57,545 bases of DNA from a bacterium (lineage in GTDB: Bacteria; Patescibacteriota; Saccharimonadia; Saccharimonadales; Saccharimonadaceae), in assembly GCA_030429445.1 (NCBI GenBank), contig JAUIFG010000004.1:1-57545 (forward strand). Reading direction: 5' to 3'. Of this stretch, positions 35,338-43,489 are shown in pieces; the stretch's first letter is position 1, and each line of letters begins with the position of its first letter. Position numbers and translations under genes: made by a program. The notes under the pieces are model-generated. The model ran no database searches. It was given only the letters and a program-made list of their open reading frames with translations, and was not told where the DNA came from.

Positions 35338-35844
35338 CTATTCGTGATGTGCGTGGTTAACTTCTTTTGTGGCTGAAATAACCTCACCATCGAGCGTGTA
35401 TTCACTGTGGTCATTGGCATTGAGTGTCACCTTGAAAGTTTTTGCACCCTCAAAAGTTTCATCATAATGGAAATATGGGCTATACAGTCGAGCCACCTTT
35501 TCGCCGTCAACATACAAATGTGCATGGCCCTCGCCAAGGACATTGTCACCATTTACATCCTGTGGGGTAAACGTAAATTTGGTTGTATCAATTTTTATAT
35601 TCCATCCCGATTTTGCATCTTCCTCTACTGATAAAGTAACCGTTGGTGCTTCATCTTTTTTGACCATAAACATCTCATGAGAATGACTCATTCCTTCTTT
35701 GTCATCCATTTCGATATGTTCATGTTGTGATATATCGACTTCATTAGGCTCTTCGACGGTATTCATCTGCTGCGAGATAGTATACCCTCCACCGATTCCA
35801 ACAAGTAACGCAATGACTGTCGTAACTACTAATTTACTATTCAT
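35338..35844 (-). CDS. Exported histidine-rich protein
   Basis: A 168-residue protein with an N-terminal helix (4-24). A His/Asp-rich stretch follows (HEHIEMDDKEGMSHSHEMFM), then a beta-rich domain with GEGHAHLYVDGEKVARLYSPYFHYDE and NANDHSEYTLDGEVI, and a HAHHE end. The pattern resembles periplasmic metal-handling (copper) domains, which is an inference. AAAGGAGG is one of the best SDs in the window. Confidence 0.75.
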   Translation of the reverse strand: MNSKLVVTTVIALLVGIGGGYTISQQMNTVEEPNEVDISQHEHIEMDDKEGMSHSHEMFMVKKDEAPTVTLSVEEDAKSGWNIKIDTTKFTFTPQDVNGDNVLGEGHAHLYVDGEKVARLYSPYFHYDETFEGAKTFKVTLNANDHSEYTLDGEVISATKEVNHAHHE

Positions 35845-35909
35845 GGATAGTACCTCCTTTGATTGGTTCTATTGTTATAAGTTTAACATCTTACTTGAGA
35901 TGAAAAGAG

Positions 35910-35949
35910 CCCATACTATATCATGCTGGGTTGCATGATATAGTATGGG
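35910..35949 (-). terminator. Long perfect hairpin, terminator of the PE-PPE gene
   Basis: CCCATACTATATCATG (35910-35925) pairs with CATGATATAGTATGGG (35934-35949) over 16 bp with an 8-nt loop. On the minus strand CTCTTTTC follows. It lies 20 nt past the PE-PPE gene stop. Confidence 0.75.
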
Positions 35950-35968
35950 ACTCGATTCGAAAGAAGGC

Positions 35969-37717
35969 TCAGCTGGCCGTTGTTGTATCGCTCTTGGCAG
36001 TACCACGATCGTTGTCATTTTGCGACGAGGTTGAAGTATCCGTATCGTTATCATCATCTGTCTCACGACCTGACGATGAAGTACCCTCGGACTCAGATGA
36101 ACTTGGTGATAATGAATCTGGATCATCACGATCACTGTTGATATCCGCAGAATCAACAGGTGATTCTTCTGGACTCATTTCATCATCATTAATCTCGTCC
36201 TCGTCAATGGCGTCGATGGCAGCATCTACATCATCTTCCGTCGTTACCTGGATTGGTGACGACGCGGTATCTGTATCTTCGATGTCATCCGTCACCTGGA
36301 TTGGCAAGGAATCATCATCGGATTCAGACACATTAGATGACGATGAGATTTGATCGTCACCCTGAGTGCCATCGGAATCATCCGCAGAATCAACGGGTGA
36401 TTCTTCTGGAATAACATTCCTTTCGCTTCTCACCCGAGGCTGCTCGACAATGACAACATCATCCTTGTCATCATCTACTACTGCTTGGGCCGAAGGTTGA
36501 CTAGTGTCTGCGTCCTTGGCGTCATCCACCACCTGGATTGGTGACGAACTATCTTCAGACTCAGATGTACTAGGCGGTGGTGATGTCGGATCAAGCAACT
36601 CTTTGAAGTTGTCGATCATCTCGTTCCACCCAGCTCTCACCGCTCGAATGTTCGACTCTCGTCGAGATTTCGGTGGCAATAACTGGAATGTAGACCGTTG
36701 ATACATATCTTGCTCTCGATCGTACGCTGTCTCGATAACCGACCTCAAAAATGGATCGACTGCCTCAATCAGCTTCACCGGTACAATACCCCGCAACAGT
36801 GCGGTTATTGGTAAGTATCCTACCGGCGCCGGCAACAATACGTCGGTTTGATTACCAAACCTATTTACTATTGCACCTGGCGTTGCCGCTGGATCATCAG
36901 CGTCTAAGTCCGTATAGTCATACGTATGTGGACCAAAGCCGATAAAGGGAGCATCGACTCCACCAGTTACGAATGAGAGTGCCCAGTTTGCAAGTGCTAC
37001 CGGTTTCAAAAGGTATCGGGGCATATCCGCGAACGGATCATACTGGTTTGTTACCTGTATGAATTCTGCTCCATCTGTTGGCGGTGGATTACTCGTAATA
37101 TCATCGCCTCCAGCAGAAAACAAACCTGGTATCTCGAAGTGGAATGGCAATCTAGCAGCCATTCCACCATTTGCACGAGTGGGATTGCCAGCTGCGACAA
37201 ACCGAACTCCAGTAGTATCAAATCCTTCAGCCAGCAAGGCCAAGGCCGATGCACTGGTGACGATTGAGCCTTGTGATAGGCTCACTACCGTTATTGTCGC
37301 ATCTGAATCAGTAGCGCGAGCATCCTTAATATAACCGTTCAGGGTCTCGTGACCCTGCCTGATAGACTCCTGCGCCGTTGGGTAGTGAAACTCCCCACGC
37401 AGAAATCCGCCGACAAGAACGCCTAGCCACCCGACGGAAGCCGGGTAAGGCACGGGTTCTCCTGGGCCGAACTCCCCTAGAAATATTTGATCTATTGGTT
37501 TTACAAACAGATCCATAAACGGGACTGGCAGCTCTGTACCCCTCACATAAAATGTGAAGTCCGATGATGTCAGTTGTACGTCAAGCGTTCGTACTGACGG
37601 CAAGTTGGATTCAATAGAATTTGCACTCGCTACCGGCACAACTGTCAGCGACGAAGTCACCAACAATCCTACTAGTAGTAGCGCGATGGCACGTACCAAG
37701 TGAATGATGCGACTCAC
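35969..37717 (-). CDS. Exported PE-PPE-domain hydrolase with acidic repeat tail
   Basis: A 582-residue protein with a signal peptide (1-32, ASA cleavage). Residues 45-360 resemble the PE-PPE alpha/beta hydrolase domain of mycobacteria and relatives: YPASVGWLGVLVGG, GHETLNGYI, nucleophile S148 in VVSLSQGSIV, AAGNPTRANGG and FGPHTYDYTDLD. The last ~190 residues are Ser/Asp/Glu-rich with internal repeats (PIQV-DD, PEESPVDSADD). The GTG at 37717 is chosen because a TATAGT -10 near 37741 lies after the ATG at 37759. It probably acts on envelope lipids or esters; gene transfer from an actinobacterial host is likely. Confidence 0.8.
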   Translation of the reverse strand: MSRIIHLVRAIALLLVGLLVTSSLTVVPVASANSIESNLPSVRTLDVQLTSSDFTFYVRGTELPVPFMDLFVKPIDQIFLGEFGPGEPVPYPASVGWLGVLVGGFLRGEFHYPTAQESIRQGHETLNGYIKDARATDSDATITVVSLSQGSIVTSASALALLAEGFDTTGVRFVAAGNPTRANGGMAARLPFHFEIPGLFSAGGDDITSNPPPTDGAEFIQVTNQYDPFADMPRYLLKPVALANWALSFVTGGVDAPFIGFGPHTYDYTDLDADDPAATPGAIVNRFGNQTDVLLPAPVGYLPITALLRGIVPVKLIEAVDPFLRSVIETAYDREQDMYQRSTFQLLPPKSRRESNIRAVRAGWNEMIDNFKELLDPTSPPPSTSESEDSSSPIQVVDDAKDADTSQPSAQAVVDDDKDDVVIVEQPRVRSERNVIPEESPVDSADDSDGTQGDDQISSSSNVSESDDDSLPIQVTDDIEDTDTASSPIQVTTEDDVDAAIDAIDEDEINDDEMSPEESPVDSADINSDRDDPDSLSPSSSESEGTSSSGRETDDDNDTDTSTSSQNDNDRGTAKSDTTTAS

Positions 37718-37898
37718 GTCATCTCTTCTTTCGAATTGTAGTACTATACCGAATGGCATAGGCGACCCATGCTACGAAATATCACTCCCGTAACATGAAT
37801 ATATTACTATTATAACATAAAAGTATAGTTTTGTTAAGTTTTAAGTTTATCATGTGGCAGTTGTGAAAATGACGAAAACATGATTTAATGATTGCACT

Positions 37899-38846
37899 AT
37901 GGGCTACAGTACTGAGGAAGGTGTGTCTGGCAGGTTTCGTAGATTTCGCGAAAATTCAAAAAGTGAAATAATCGTTCCAGAAAGTGGCCACGACTACAGA
38001 ATAGACCGCATTAAATCACGGCTTGGTTTTGGAGCTACAGTACGTGGTCATTTGTTTTATCCTGTTGATTCTCCGGATGACCCAATGAGGGCCCTGTTTA
38101 CAAATGGATTTTCAACAACCGAACGCGCCTACCATGACAATGCTGGCGAAATGGCAAGACTTGGCGTCGCGGCTGCAACATACAACATGCGACGCGTTAT
38201 TAATCTACACGACATCAAAAATCCTCTACGCGCTGCAACAGACGGCGGGCGCGAGATGCTCAACATTATGGATGAAAGAGAGATTATTGGAGAAACCACG
38301 GTGATGGGTCATTCCATGGGTGGAATTGTCGCAGCAACTATCGCAATTCTGGACAAAAGAATTGATTATTACCTTGGGGACGCTATTGCTGGAATAGAGC
38401 ATGAAAATATATGGAAGCAACACTTGTATAATCGAAATCGCATCATAAAAGGTATTATACTGCCCCTCTTTACAATGCTCGCGAAACGCAAAGACCGTTT
38501 GCAAACGGCGTATGAGTACGGTGCAGATTTTATCCATAATCCAACTCTTATTGCCCTGCAGGGCTTGATGTTATGCCGTGGGCCAAAAATTACGCACTAC
38601 CTTAAAGTGCTTAATAACCTTGACATTCCAATCGCCCTCCTTCTGCAGGAAAGGGACGAGTTTTTTGCACTAGACAGACAACAGAGTATCATTGATCAAG
38701 AACCAGCTTTGTTCGGGATGGTCAAAAAAGTTGCAGGTGCCCATATGCATCCGAACTTTCAGCCTATTGAAAATGCTCGTTTGCGATTTGAAACCGCCCT
38801 TGAACTGCGCGATAAAAAACGCAATGACCCACCACTAGCATCATAG
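37899..38846 (+). CDS. Alpha/beta hydrolase
   Basis: A 315-residue hydrolase without signal peptide. The nucleophile elbow is GHSMGG (S139), with an FTNGF segment near 67-71 as oxyanion side and a late GAHMHPNF as probable His. The region 50-140 fits a serine hydrolase acting on acyl or ester bonds. It starts 182 bp from the divergent PE-PPE gene. The next gene starts 28 nt after it. Confidence 0.8.
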   Translation: MGYSTEEGVSGRFRRFRENSKSEIIVPESGHDYRIDRIKSRLGFGATVRGHLFYPVDSPDDPMRALFTNGFSTTERAYHDNAGEMARLGVAAATYNMRRVINLHDIKNPLRAATDGGREMLNIMDEREIIGETTVMGHSMGGIVAATIAILDKRIDYYLGDAIAGIEHENIWKQHLYNRNRIIKGIILPLFTMLAKRKDRLQTAYEYGADFIHNPTLIALQGLMLCRGPKITHYLKVLNNLDIPIALLLQERDEFFALDRQQSIIDQEPALFGMVKKVAGAHMHPNFQPIENARLRFETALELRDKKRNDPPLAS

Positions 38847-38874
38847 TGCTAACGTTTCTGTTATAATTAACAGC

Positions 38875-39645
38875 GTGAAAGATATTCATAAACCCAGACC
38901 ATACTGGCACGTCGACATAAAATGGCTTTTTGGTATTCTGTCGTTCTGTGCCCTCCTTGTGTCTACAATCTTATTCATCGCATCCACCCTCCTATCGCCA
39001 AACATTGCAGTGCCCACTGCGACCTATGTTGTTGCGAGTCAATTTAGTAAAAATGGAATAGATGATGCAACCGATATCAACAAAATCAAAAACGAGTTAA
39101 AAAAATCTGACAAAACAGAGTTTCATCCTATCGAAGGATCAAGCGCTACGATAACAAAAAAGGATATTACCTCGCTCTCACCACGCGAAATTAGGCTAAA
39201 ATTATTTGGTCAAATTGTTGAACCGATCTATTACGGTGCCGAGAAATTAGACAAAAATATAGCTCAGCAATACGGAGCATTAGCAATGCTGAATGAAAAA
39301 ACACACCAATCGCTCATGACATTCTTTTGGGTATCACTCATTCCCGTTGTTCTATTTATGACTGGCCTGGTACTTTTCAGCCATCGCTACGGACGATTGG
39401 TAAGTCCGGCGGTCATGCTTCTAATGTTCGGCCTCTTACCCTCATTGCTTTTGTTTTTTATATCAAGCGTCGCCCCGCCCATCAAAGATGGCTTTTTGTC
39501 CCATGATCAAATTATGAATATAACAAAAATGTTATCACCGTTTTTCTATAGTATGTTTATTGTTGGTACAGGCCTTCTACTGGCCATACCGGCCATCAAA
39601 TTGATCACAAAAATCGTCAAGAAACCAAATAGCTCTAAAAAATAA
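38875..39645 (+). CDS. Membrane protein, unknown function
   Basis: A 256-residue protein with an N-terminal helix (18-42), an external-looking domain (45-140) and three more helices (about 145-166, 176-198, 221-240). No family recognised. It begins with GTG exactly 7 nt after TATAAT (38862-38867, with TG extension), so it has its own leaderless promoter within the gap after the hydrolase gene. Confidence 0.75.
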   Translation: MKDIHKPRPYWHVDIKWLFGILSFCALLVSTILFIASTLLSPNIAVPTATYVVASQFSKNGIDDATDINKIKNELKKSDKTEFHPIEGSSATITKKDITSLSPREIRLKLFGQIVEPIYYGAEKLDKNIAQQYGALAMLNEKTHQSLMTFFWVSLIPVVLFMTGLVLFSHRYGRLVSPAVMLLMFGLLPSLLLFFISSVAPPIKDGFLSHDQIMNITKMLSPFFYSMFIVGTGLLLAIPAIKLITKIVKKPNSSKK

Positions 39646-40152
39646 TCATTCTTTTGTATTGAACAAAAGAGTTTCGTACAAGTCGTCACCTTCTGAATCG
39701 GGTCGTGCATAAACGGCCATTTTGATTGTTTGTGGTAATAAGCGTAAAACAACGAAATCACCAGCGAATAGCTTCTCTGCAGGAGCTAGCTCTGTCTGAC
39801 TAATATCCTCGGTTGACCGAATCATGTTCTTTCGTACTGATTTCTGCTTTTCTTCTTCTTTAACCACTTCTATACTGCCAGATATCTGCAAAGTCGTCTG
39901 AGACTTTTCGTTATACACCAAAAAGGCGACTTGATCATTTTCTTCGATATTTTTGTGTTTTTGCGTCTCGACCTTTGTCCCAAACAACAAACCAAAATCG
40001 TCTTCAAGCACATAATACACGACTGCTGCGTGCGGATTTGCCGCTGAATCAGCCGTTGCGAGAACACCACTTCTATTCTCGGCTAAGAATTTTTTTATGT
40101 AATCTCTGCTTTCCGATGATGATTCGGACTCAATTGAAATCGTTTTTGTCAT
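39646..40152 (-). CDS. Pyridoxamine 5'-phosphate oxidase-like flavin protein
   Basis: A 168-residue split-barrel protein. NRSGVLATADSAANPHAAVVYYVLEDDFGLLFGT and KHKNIEENDQVAFLVYN match the FMN-binding PNPOx-like family, which includes general stress proteins and heme or F420 reductases. The start at 40152 has TACTAT (40159-40164) 6 nt upstream, a leaderless layout; an upstream ATG in frame is rejected. The 3' end abuts the convergent 38875 gene. Confidence 0.82.
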   Translation of the reverse strand: MTKTISIESESSSESRDYIKKFLAENRSGVLATADSAANPHAAVVYYVLEDDFGLLFGTKVETQKHKNIEENDQVAFLVYNEKSQTTLQISGSIEVVKEEEKQKSVRKNMIRSTEDISQTELAPAEKLFAGDFVVLRLLPQTIKMAVYARPDSEGDDLYETLLFNTKE

Positions 40153-40253
40153 AGGTATATAGTACCACATCCATCTAACTCCTGCGCCTGACAGATTCAA
40201 CCCTTTTTCGTCCAGTAACTAGAATATCTAACCTCTGGTATAATAATAGGGAT

Positions 40254-40327
40254 GGCGCGTTGGCGGAGCGGTTACGCAGAGGTCTGCAAAACCTCGTAGA
40301 TGGGTTCGACTCCCATACGTGCCTCCA
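40254..40327 (+). tRNA. tRNA-Cys (anticodon GCA)
   Basis: A 74-nt cloverleaf with encoded CCA and discriminator T73, typical of tRNA-Cys. The anticodon loop CTGCAAA gives GCA. D-loop GG and T-loop TTCGACT are normal. TATAAT at about 40239 is the -10. Confidence 0.95.
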
Positions 40328-40575
40328 CGTCGGAATTGATTCCGACCTCAAGGCTAACAAAGACGTAGCTTTTTGTTCGCCATCGAGGCCTTCATCATTC
40401 CTCCTTTCAAATTCACAAACAGCAAGCTTGGTTTATGAATTTGGACGCGCCCTACGGGCACAAACAACAGTATGCGCAGGTGGTGGTCTGCGTGAACGCA
40501 AATGATCATAGACACGACTCGTGTCAATTGAGTATAACGACAAGTACCTAAAATAAGTGGCCAGAAAATCTATAT
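40328..40575 (+). other. Structured spacer between tRNA-Cys and tRNA-Leu
   Basis: No protein gene. Three hairpins follow tRNA-Cys: GTCGGAA / TTCCGAC (40329-40346), CAAATTCA plus AAAC with GTTT plus TGAATTTG (40408-40443), and GCCC / GGGC (40449-40459). Then comes the tRNA-Leu 5' remnant (40471-40517). No good T tail is present, so Cys and Leu may be on one processed transcript. Confidence 0.5.
40471..40517 (+). repeat. tRNA-Leu 5' remnant with inserted hairpin
   Basis: TATGCGCAGGTGGTGG (40471-40486) is identical to the start of tRNA-Leu and its 3 upstream bases (40573-40588). The tRNA D-loop AATTGG is replaced by about 22 nt containing TGCGTGAACGCAAAT, foldable as TGCGT-GA-ACGCA, and then TAGACACGA resumes the tRNA match. 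The insert matches that of the tRNA-Phe remnant. Confidence 0.7.
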
Positions 40576-40663
40576 GCGCAGGTGGTGGAATTGGTAGACA
40601 CGAGAGACTTAAAATCTCTTGGCCGAATAGGCCGTGCGGGTTCAAGTCCCGCCCCGCGCACCA
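40576..40663 (+). tRNA. tRNA-Leu (anticodon TAA)
   Basis: An 88-nt class II tRNA with a long variable arm and encoded CCA. The anticodon loop CTTAAAA gives UAA. The acceptor GCGCAGG / CCCGCGC contains an A5-C68 mismatch. D-loop and T-loop (TTCAAGT) are normal; there is no intron. Confidence 0.95.
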
Positions 40664-40667
40664 GTAA

Positions 40668-40700
40668 TAATAAATCGACCCATTGGGTCGATTTATTATA
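40668..40700. terminator. Bidirectional terminator after tRNA-Leu and the SpoVR gene
   Basis: TAATAAATCGACCC (40668-40681) and GGGTCGATTTATTA (40685-40698) pair perfectly over 14 bp around ATT. Both arms are AT-rich at the ends, serving the converging transcripts. Confidence 0.75.
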
Positions 40701-40713
40701 TTGTTAGGCAAAA

Positions 40714-42297
40714 TTAACTACCAGCCGCTTCTATGTGAAACTTTTCGCCATCATACATGTAGACTATCGGCAAATCATCATCCAACTCTTCACCATCACT
40801 GTCCACGGTCTCGAGATAAACTGGGCGTTGCCACATATTATAGAGATGAGGTAGTGTTTTCTCTATATATTCAGGATCGAGGGTTTGCCCATCGTACTCA
40901 TGCCGCAGATACAATTCCTTTGCCCTGTTGTAGTCACCATTAATCACCGTTATTAATGGACTGCCATTGTTGTCCATAGAGCTCACTAATGAATCACGGA
41001 TATCTTTCCAGCCAGTTGATACAACAACATTGTCGGTAGAGCCGTCCAGATATGTCACCTGTTCATACAAATACATGTTCATGCGCTCAGCAACATTCTT
41101 GTCAAAATAATTCCTAATAAATGACTGGTCATCATTATTTGACATTACCTCTCGAAGTTCTGCTAGGGCAGGACTATCTTTGAGTGGCCCTTCGTATTTT
41201 GGAGGTAATGTTACACCTTCCTTTTTAAGCCACGCTTGCTCACTCTCACTCAGATTACCATTGTAAAAATCCTCCAGATATTCATATATCATCATTCCTA
41301 GGTAGTAAGGATTTAACGATCGGGGATTCGGCGCTACGACACTAGAGTGCACGAGCCACCACGCTTCATTATCTTCGTCAGATATCAAATCACGATCACC
41401 CATTTCGCGCATAATTCGCTTATGCCAATAAGCAGCCCAGCCCTCATTCATAATTTTTGTTCGCCGTTGTGGGTAAAAGTAAATTGATTCACTGCGAACA
41501 ATATCGATGACTTCCCGCTGCCAATCGTCGAGATAAGGGGCATGGTTTCGGATAAAGCCTAGCAGATCACGGTCTGGGCTCGGGGGGACAGCAATGCGCG
41601 ACTCAGCACGAGATATTTTTTTTGATTTACCACGGCGATGACCCAGTATATCATCGAATTCGTCCTCATAAACTACCTCGGAAGACCTCTGCCTGTCAGC
41701 TTCCTGGCGCCACATCAAAAGCTCTTCCTGACGCTGGGGCCTCACTGCAAGATAGGGGTCGATGTGCTCCTCGATTGATAACACATCGTCAAGCATTTCT
41801 TCAACTTCTAATTGACCATACCTGTCTTCGAATGCACGCAAAGTATCGGCATGACGAGCTGCCGCTTCGGGCATGTCCTTTCTGGTGGGCGTAAACATGT
41901 GGTTATTTTTGAAAAAATCAGTATGCCCAAGTACATGCGCCATGACAAATTTGTTCTCAATCGGAGGGTTGTTTTCTAGCAAAAAGGCTTGTGATGGATT
42001 GCTGTTAATGACAAGTTCATAGATTTTTGACAACCCCCAGTCGTACATCGTCTTCATCTTTCGGTACTCTCGACCAAAAGTCCAATGCGAAAACCGGTTT
42101 GGTATACCATACGAGCCCAACTCGGTCATTATATTGGGAGGGATTATCTCGAAATTAGTTGGGAATGGATCAAGCCCAAACTCCTCCGCAATATCCCATA
42201 TCTCACTAAGAGCTTTCTCTAACTCCGCTTCTTCCAGCTCCTCTGGAGTATGATAAGCCTCGTTGTGATGCACATGGCTATTCAATTCATGGTTCAT
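40714..42297 (-). CDS. SpoVR family protein
   Basis: A 527-residue SpoVR/YcgB-family protein. The N-terminal half has the family pattern (DPFPTNFEIIPPNIM..., THWSFGREY-like SHWTFGREYRKMK, KIYELVINSNPSQAFLLENN, MAHVLGHTDFFKNNHMF, then the WQREVIDIVRSESIYFYPQRRTKIMNEGWAAYWH segment). In Bacillus SpoVR affects the spore cortex; in non-spore formers the family travels with PrkA and YeaH under stress control. Its ATG overlaps the YeaH stop by 4 nt. Confidence 0.93.
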   Translation of the reverse strand: MNHELNSHVHHNEAYHTPEELEEAELEKALSEIWDIAEEFGLDPFPTNFEIIPPNIMTELGSYGIPNRFSHWTFGREYRKMKTMYDWGLSKIYELVINSNPSQAFLLENNPPIENKFVMAHVLGHTDFFKNNHMFTPTRKDMPEAAARHADTLRAFEDRYGQLEVEEMLDDVLSIEEHIDPYLAVRPQRQEELLMWRQEADRQRSSEVVYEDEFDDILGHRRGKSKKISRAESRIAVPPSPDRDLLGFIRNHAPYLDDWQREVIDIVRSESIYFYPQRRTKIMNEGWAAYWHKRIMREMGDRDLISDEDNEAWWLVHSSVVAPNPRSLNPYYLGMMIYEYLEDFYNGNLSESEQAWLKKEGVTLPPKYEGPLKDSPALAELREVMSNNDDQSFIRNYFDKNVAERMNMYLYEQVTYLDGSTDNVVVSTGWKDIRDSLVSSMDNNGSPLITVINGDYNRAKELYLRHEYDGQTLDPEYIEKTLPHLYNMWQRPVYLETVDSDGEELDDDLPIVYMYDGEKFHIEAAGS

Positions 42298-43457
42298 TTT
42301 TCAGTCTCTCCAGAACTAAATACTTTTTTTAGTGCATCCAAAACATCAGATTTATCATCAATTCTCAAGCCCTTGAATCGCTTGTCAGAAATATTTGTTT
42401 CATATTCGCCCAGTAGTTGGCTCCGACCAATGTGACCAATTTGAACATACGCATATTGATTTACATCTTCGTCAAGTAGTCCCTGTACCAAATTTACGCA
42501 TTCTTCATTGTCATTAGACCAGTTATCTCCATCGGAAAAGTGTAATGGGTACACATTGAATCGACTGGGAGGATAGCGATTTTTTACAATATCCAATGCC
42601 ATACGATTTGCCGATGAGCATTTTGTGCCACCACCAGTTCCACGACTAAAGAACTGCTCTTCACTAACCTCATGAGCCTCAGTATCATGAGCCACAAAGA
42701 CTATCTCTACTTCTGGATATTTAGAGCGTAAAAAGCCAACCGTCCACCAGCAAAAAGCACGAGTAATGTATTTTTCAAATTCACCCATTGAACCAGATAT
42801 GTCCGCCATCGCAATAACAACGGCATTATTTTCAGGTTTTGGCTTCTCTTGCCATGACCGAACACGATAATCATCTGGTGAGATATTCCTCAACTCCGCC
42901 TTGCCATATTCTTGGGCATTACGAATCATATTCTGCATGGCGGTGCGACCAAGGTCGAGGTTATTCGTACTTCGTTTTTTACGAATATCGTCGAAGGATG
43001 CTTCTTCTGATTCTATCTGGTGAGATTCTCGCGGTTTGATGTATGGTAACTCCAAATCATCAAAAACCATTTGCTGTATTTCTTCGATTGTAAATTCTGC
43101 CTCGTAATACTCTTGTCCTGGCTGATCGCCAGCACCTTGACCCTTGCCATCACCAACACTGTCTCCTGGCTGAGGTTGACCACCTTCGCCAGTGCCAACT
43201 CCACCGCCCTTACCTTGGCCATACCTAAACCGTGGCAGTTCAATTGAACGCATGGGCACCTTCACGGTCTTTTTTGTATTGGGGTCTGCAGTGATAATAC
43301 TTCCGTCACTGACAATGGTATCTAAATTATTCTTGATTGACTCTTTCACTTTTTCATTGTGTCGAGCCTCGTCACGTGCACCACGACGATCGTTCGACCA
43401 ATCTTGTCGAGAAACTGAAGCGATTGGTTGGTCCTTGTCGTACATGGAATCCCCCAT
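42294..43457 (-). CDS. YeaH/YhbH (DUF444) family protein
   Basis: A 387-residue protein with a Gly/Gln-rich stretch (GQGKGGGVGTGEGGQPQPGD) and a von Willebrand A-like domain marked by MADISGSMG (metal site). E. coli YeaH is co-expressed with the YeaG kinase in nutrient stress. The start could also be the ATG at 43445, which has GGGGGA before it. It precedes the SpoVR gene with a 4-nt overlap and follows PrkA by 32 nt. Confidence 0.92.
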   Translation of the reverse strand: MGDSMYDKDQPIASVSRQDWSNDRRGARDEARHNEKVKESIKNNLDTIVSDGSIITADPNTKKTVKVPMRSIELPRFRYGQGKGGGVGTGEGGQPQPGDSVGDGKGQGAGDQPGQEYYEAEFTIEEIQQMVFDDLELPYIKPRESHQIESEEASFDDIRKKRSTNNLDLGRTAMQNMIRNAQEYGKAELRNISPDDYRVRSWQEKPKPENNAVVIAMADISGSMGEFEKYITRAFCWWTVGFLRSKYPEVEIVFVAHDTEAHEVSEEQFFSRGTGGGTKCSSANRMALDIVKNRYPPSRFNVYPLHFSDGDNWSNDNEECVNLVQGLLDEDVNQYAYVQIGHIGRSQLLGEYETNISDKRFKGLRIDDKSDVLDALKKVFSSGETEK

Positions 43458-43489
43458 TTTGTTTCTTTATTGCTGTCTGATCTAGATAT

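Noticed and set aside
35910-35949. Perfect 16-bp inverted repeat as a mobile-element end
   Set aside because: It is a single copy with a short loop and a T tail on the minus strand directly after a gene, so a terminator explains it.
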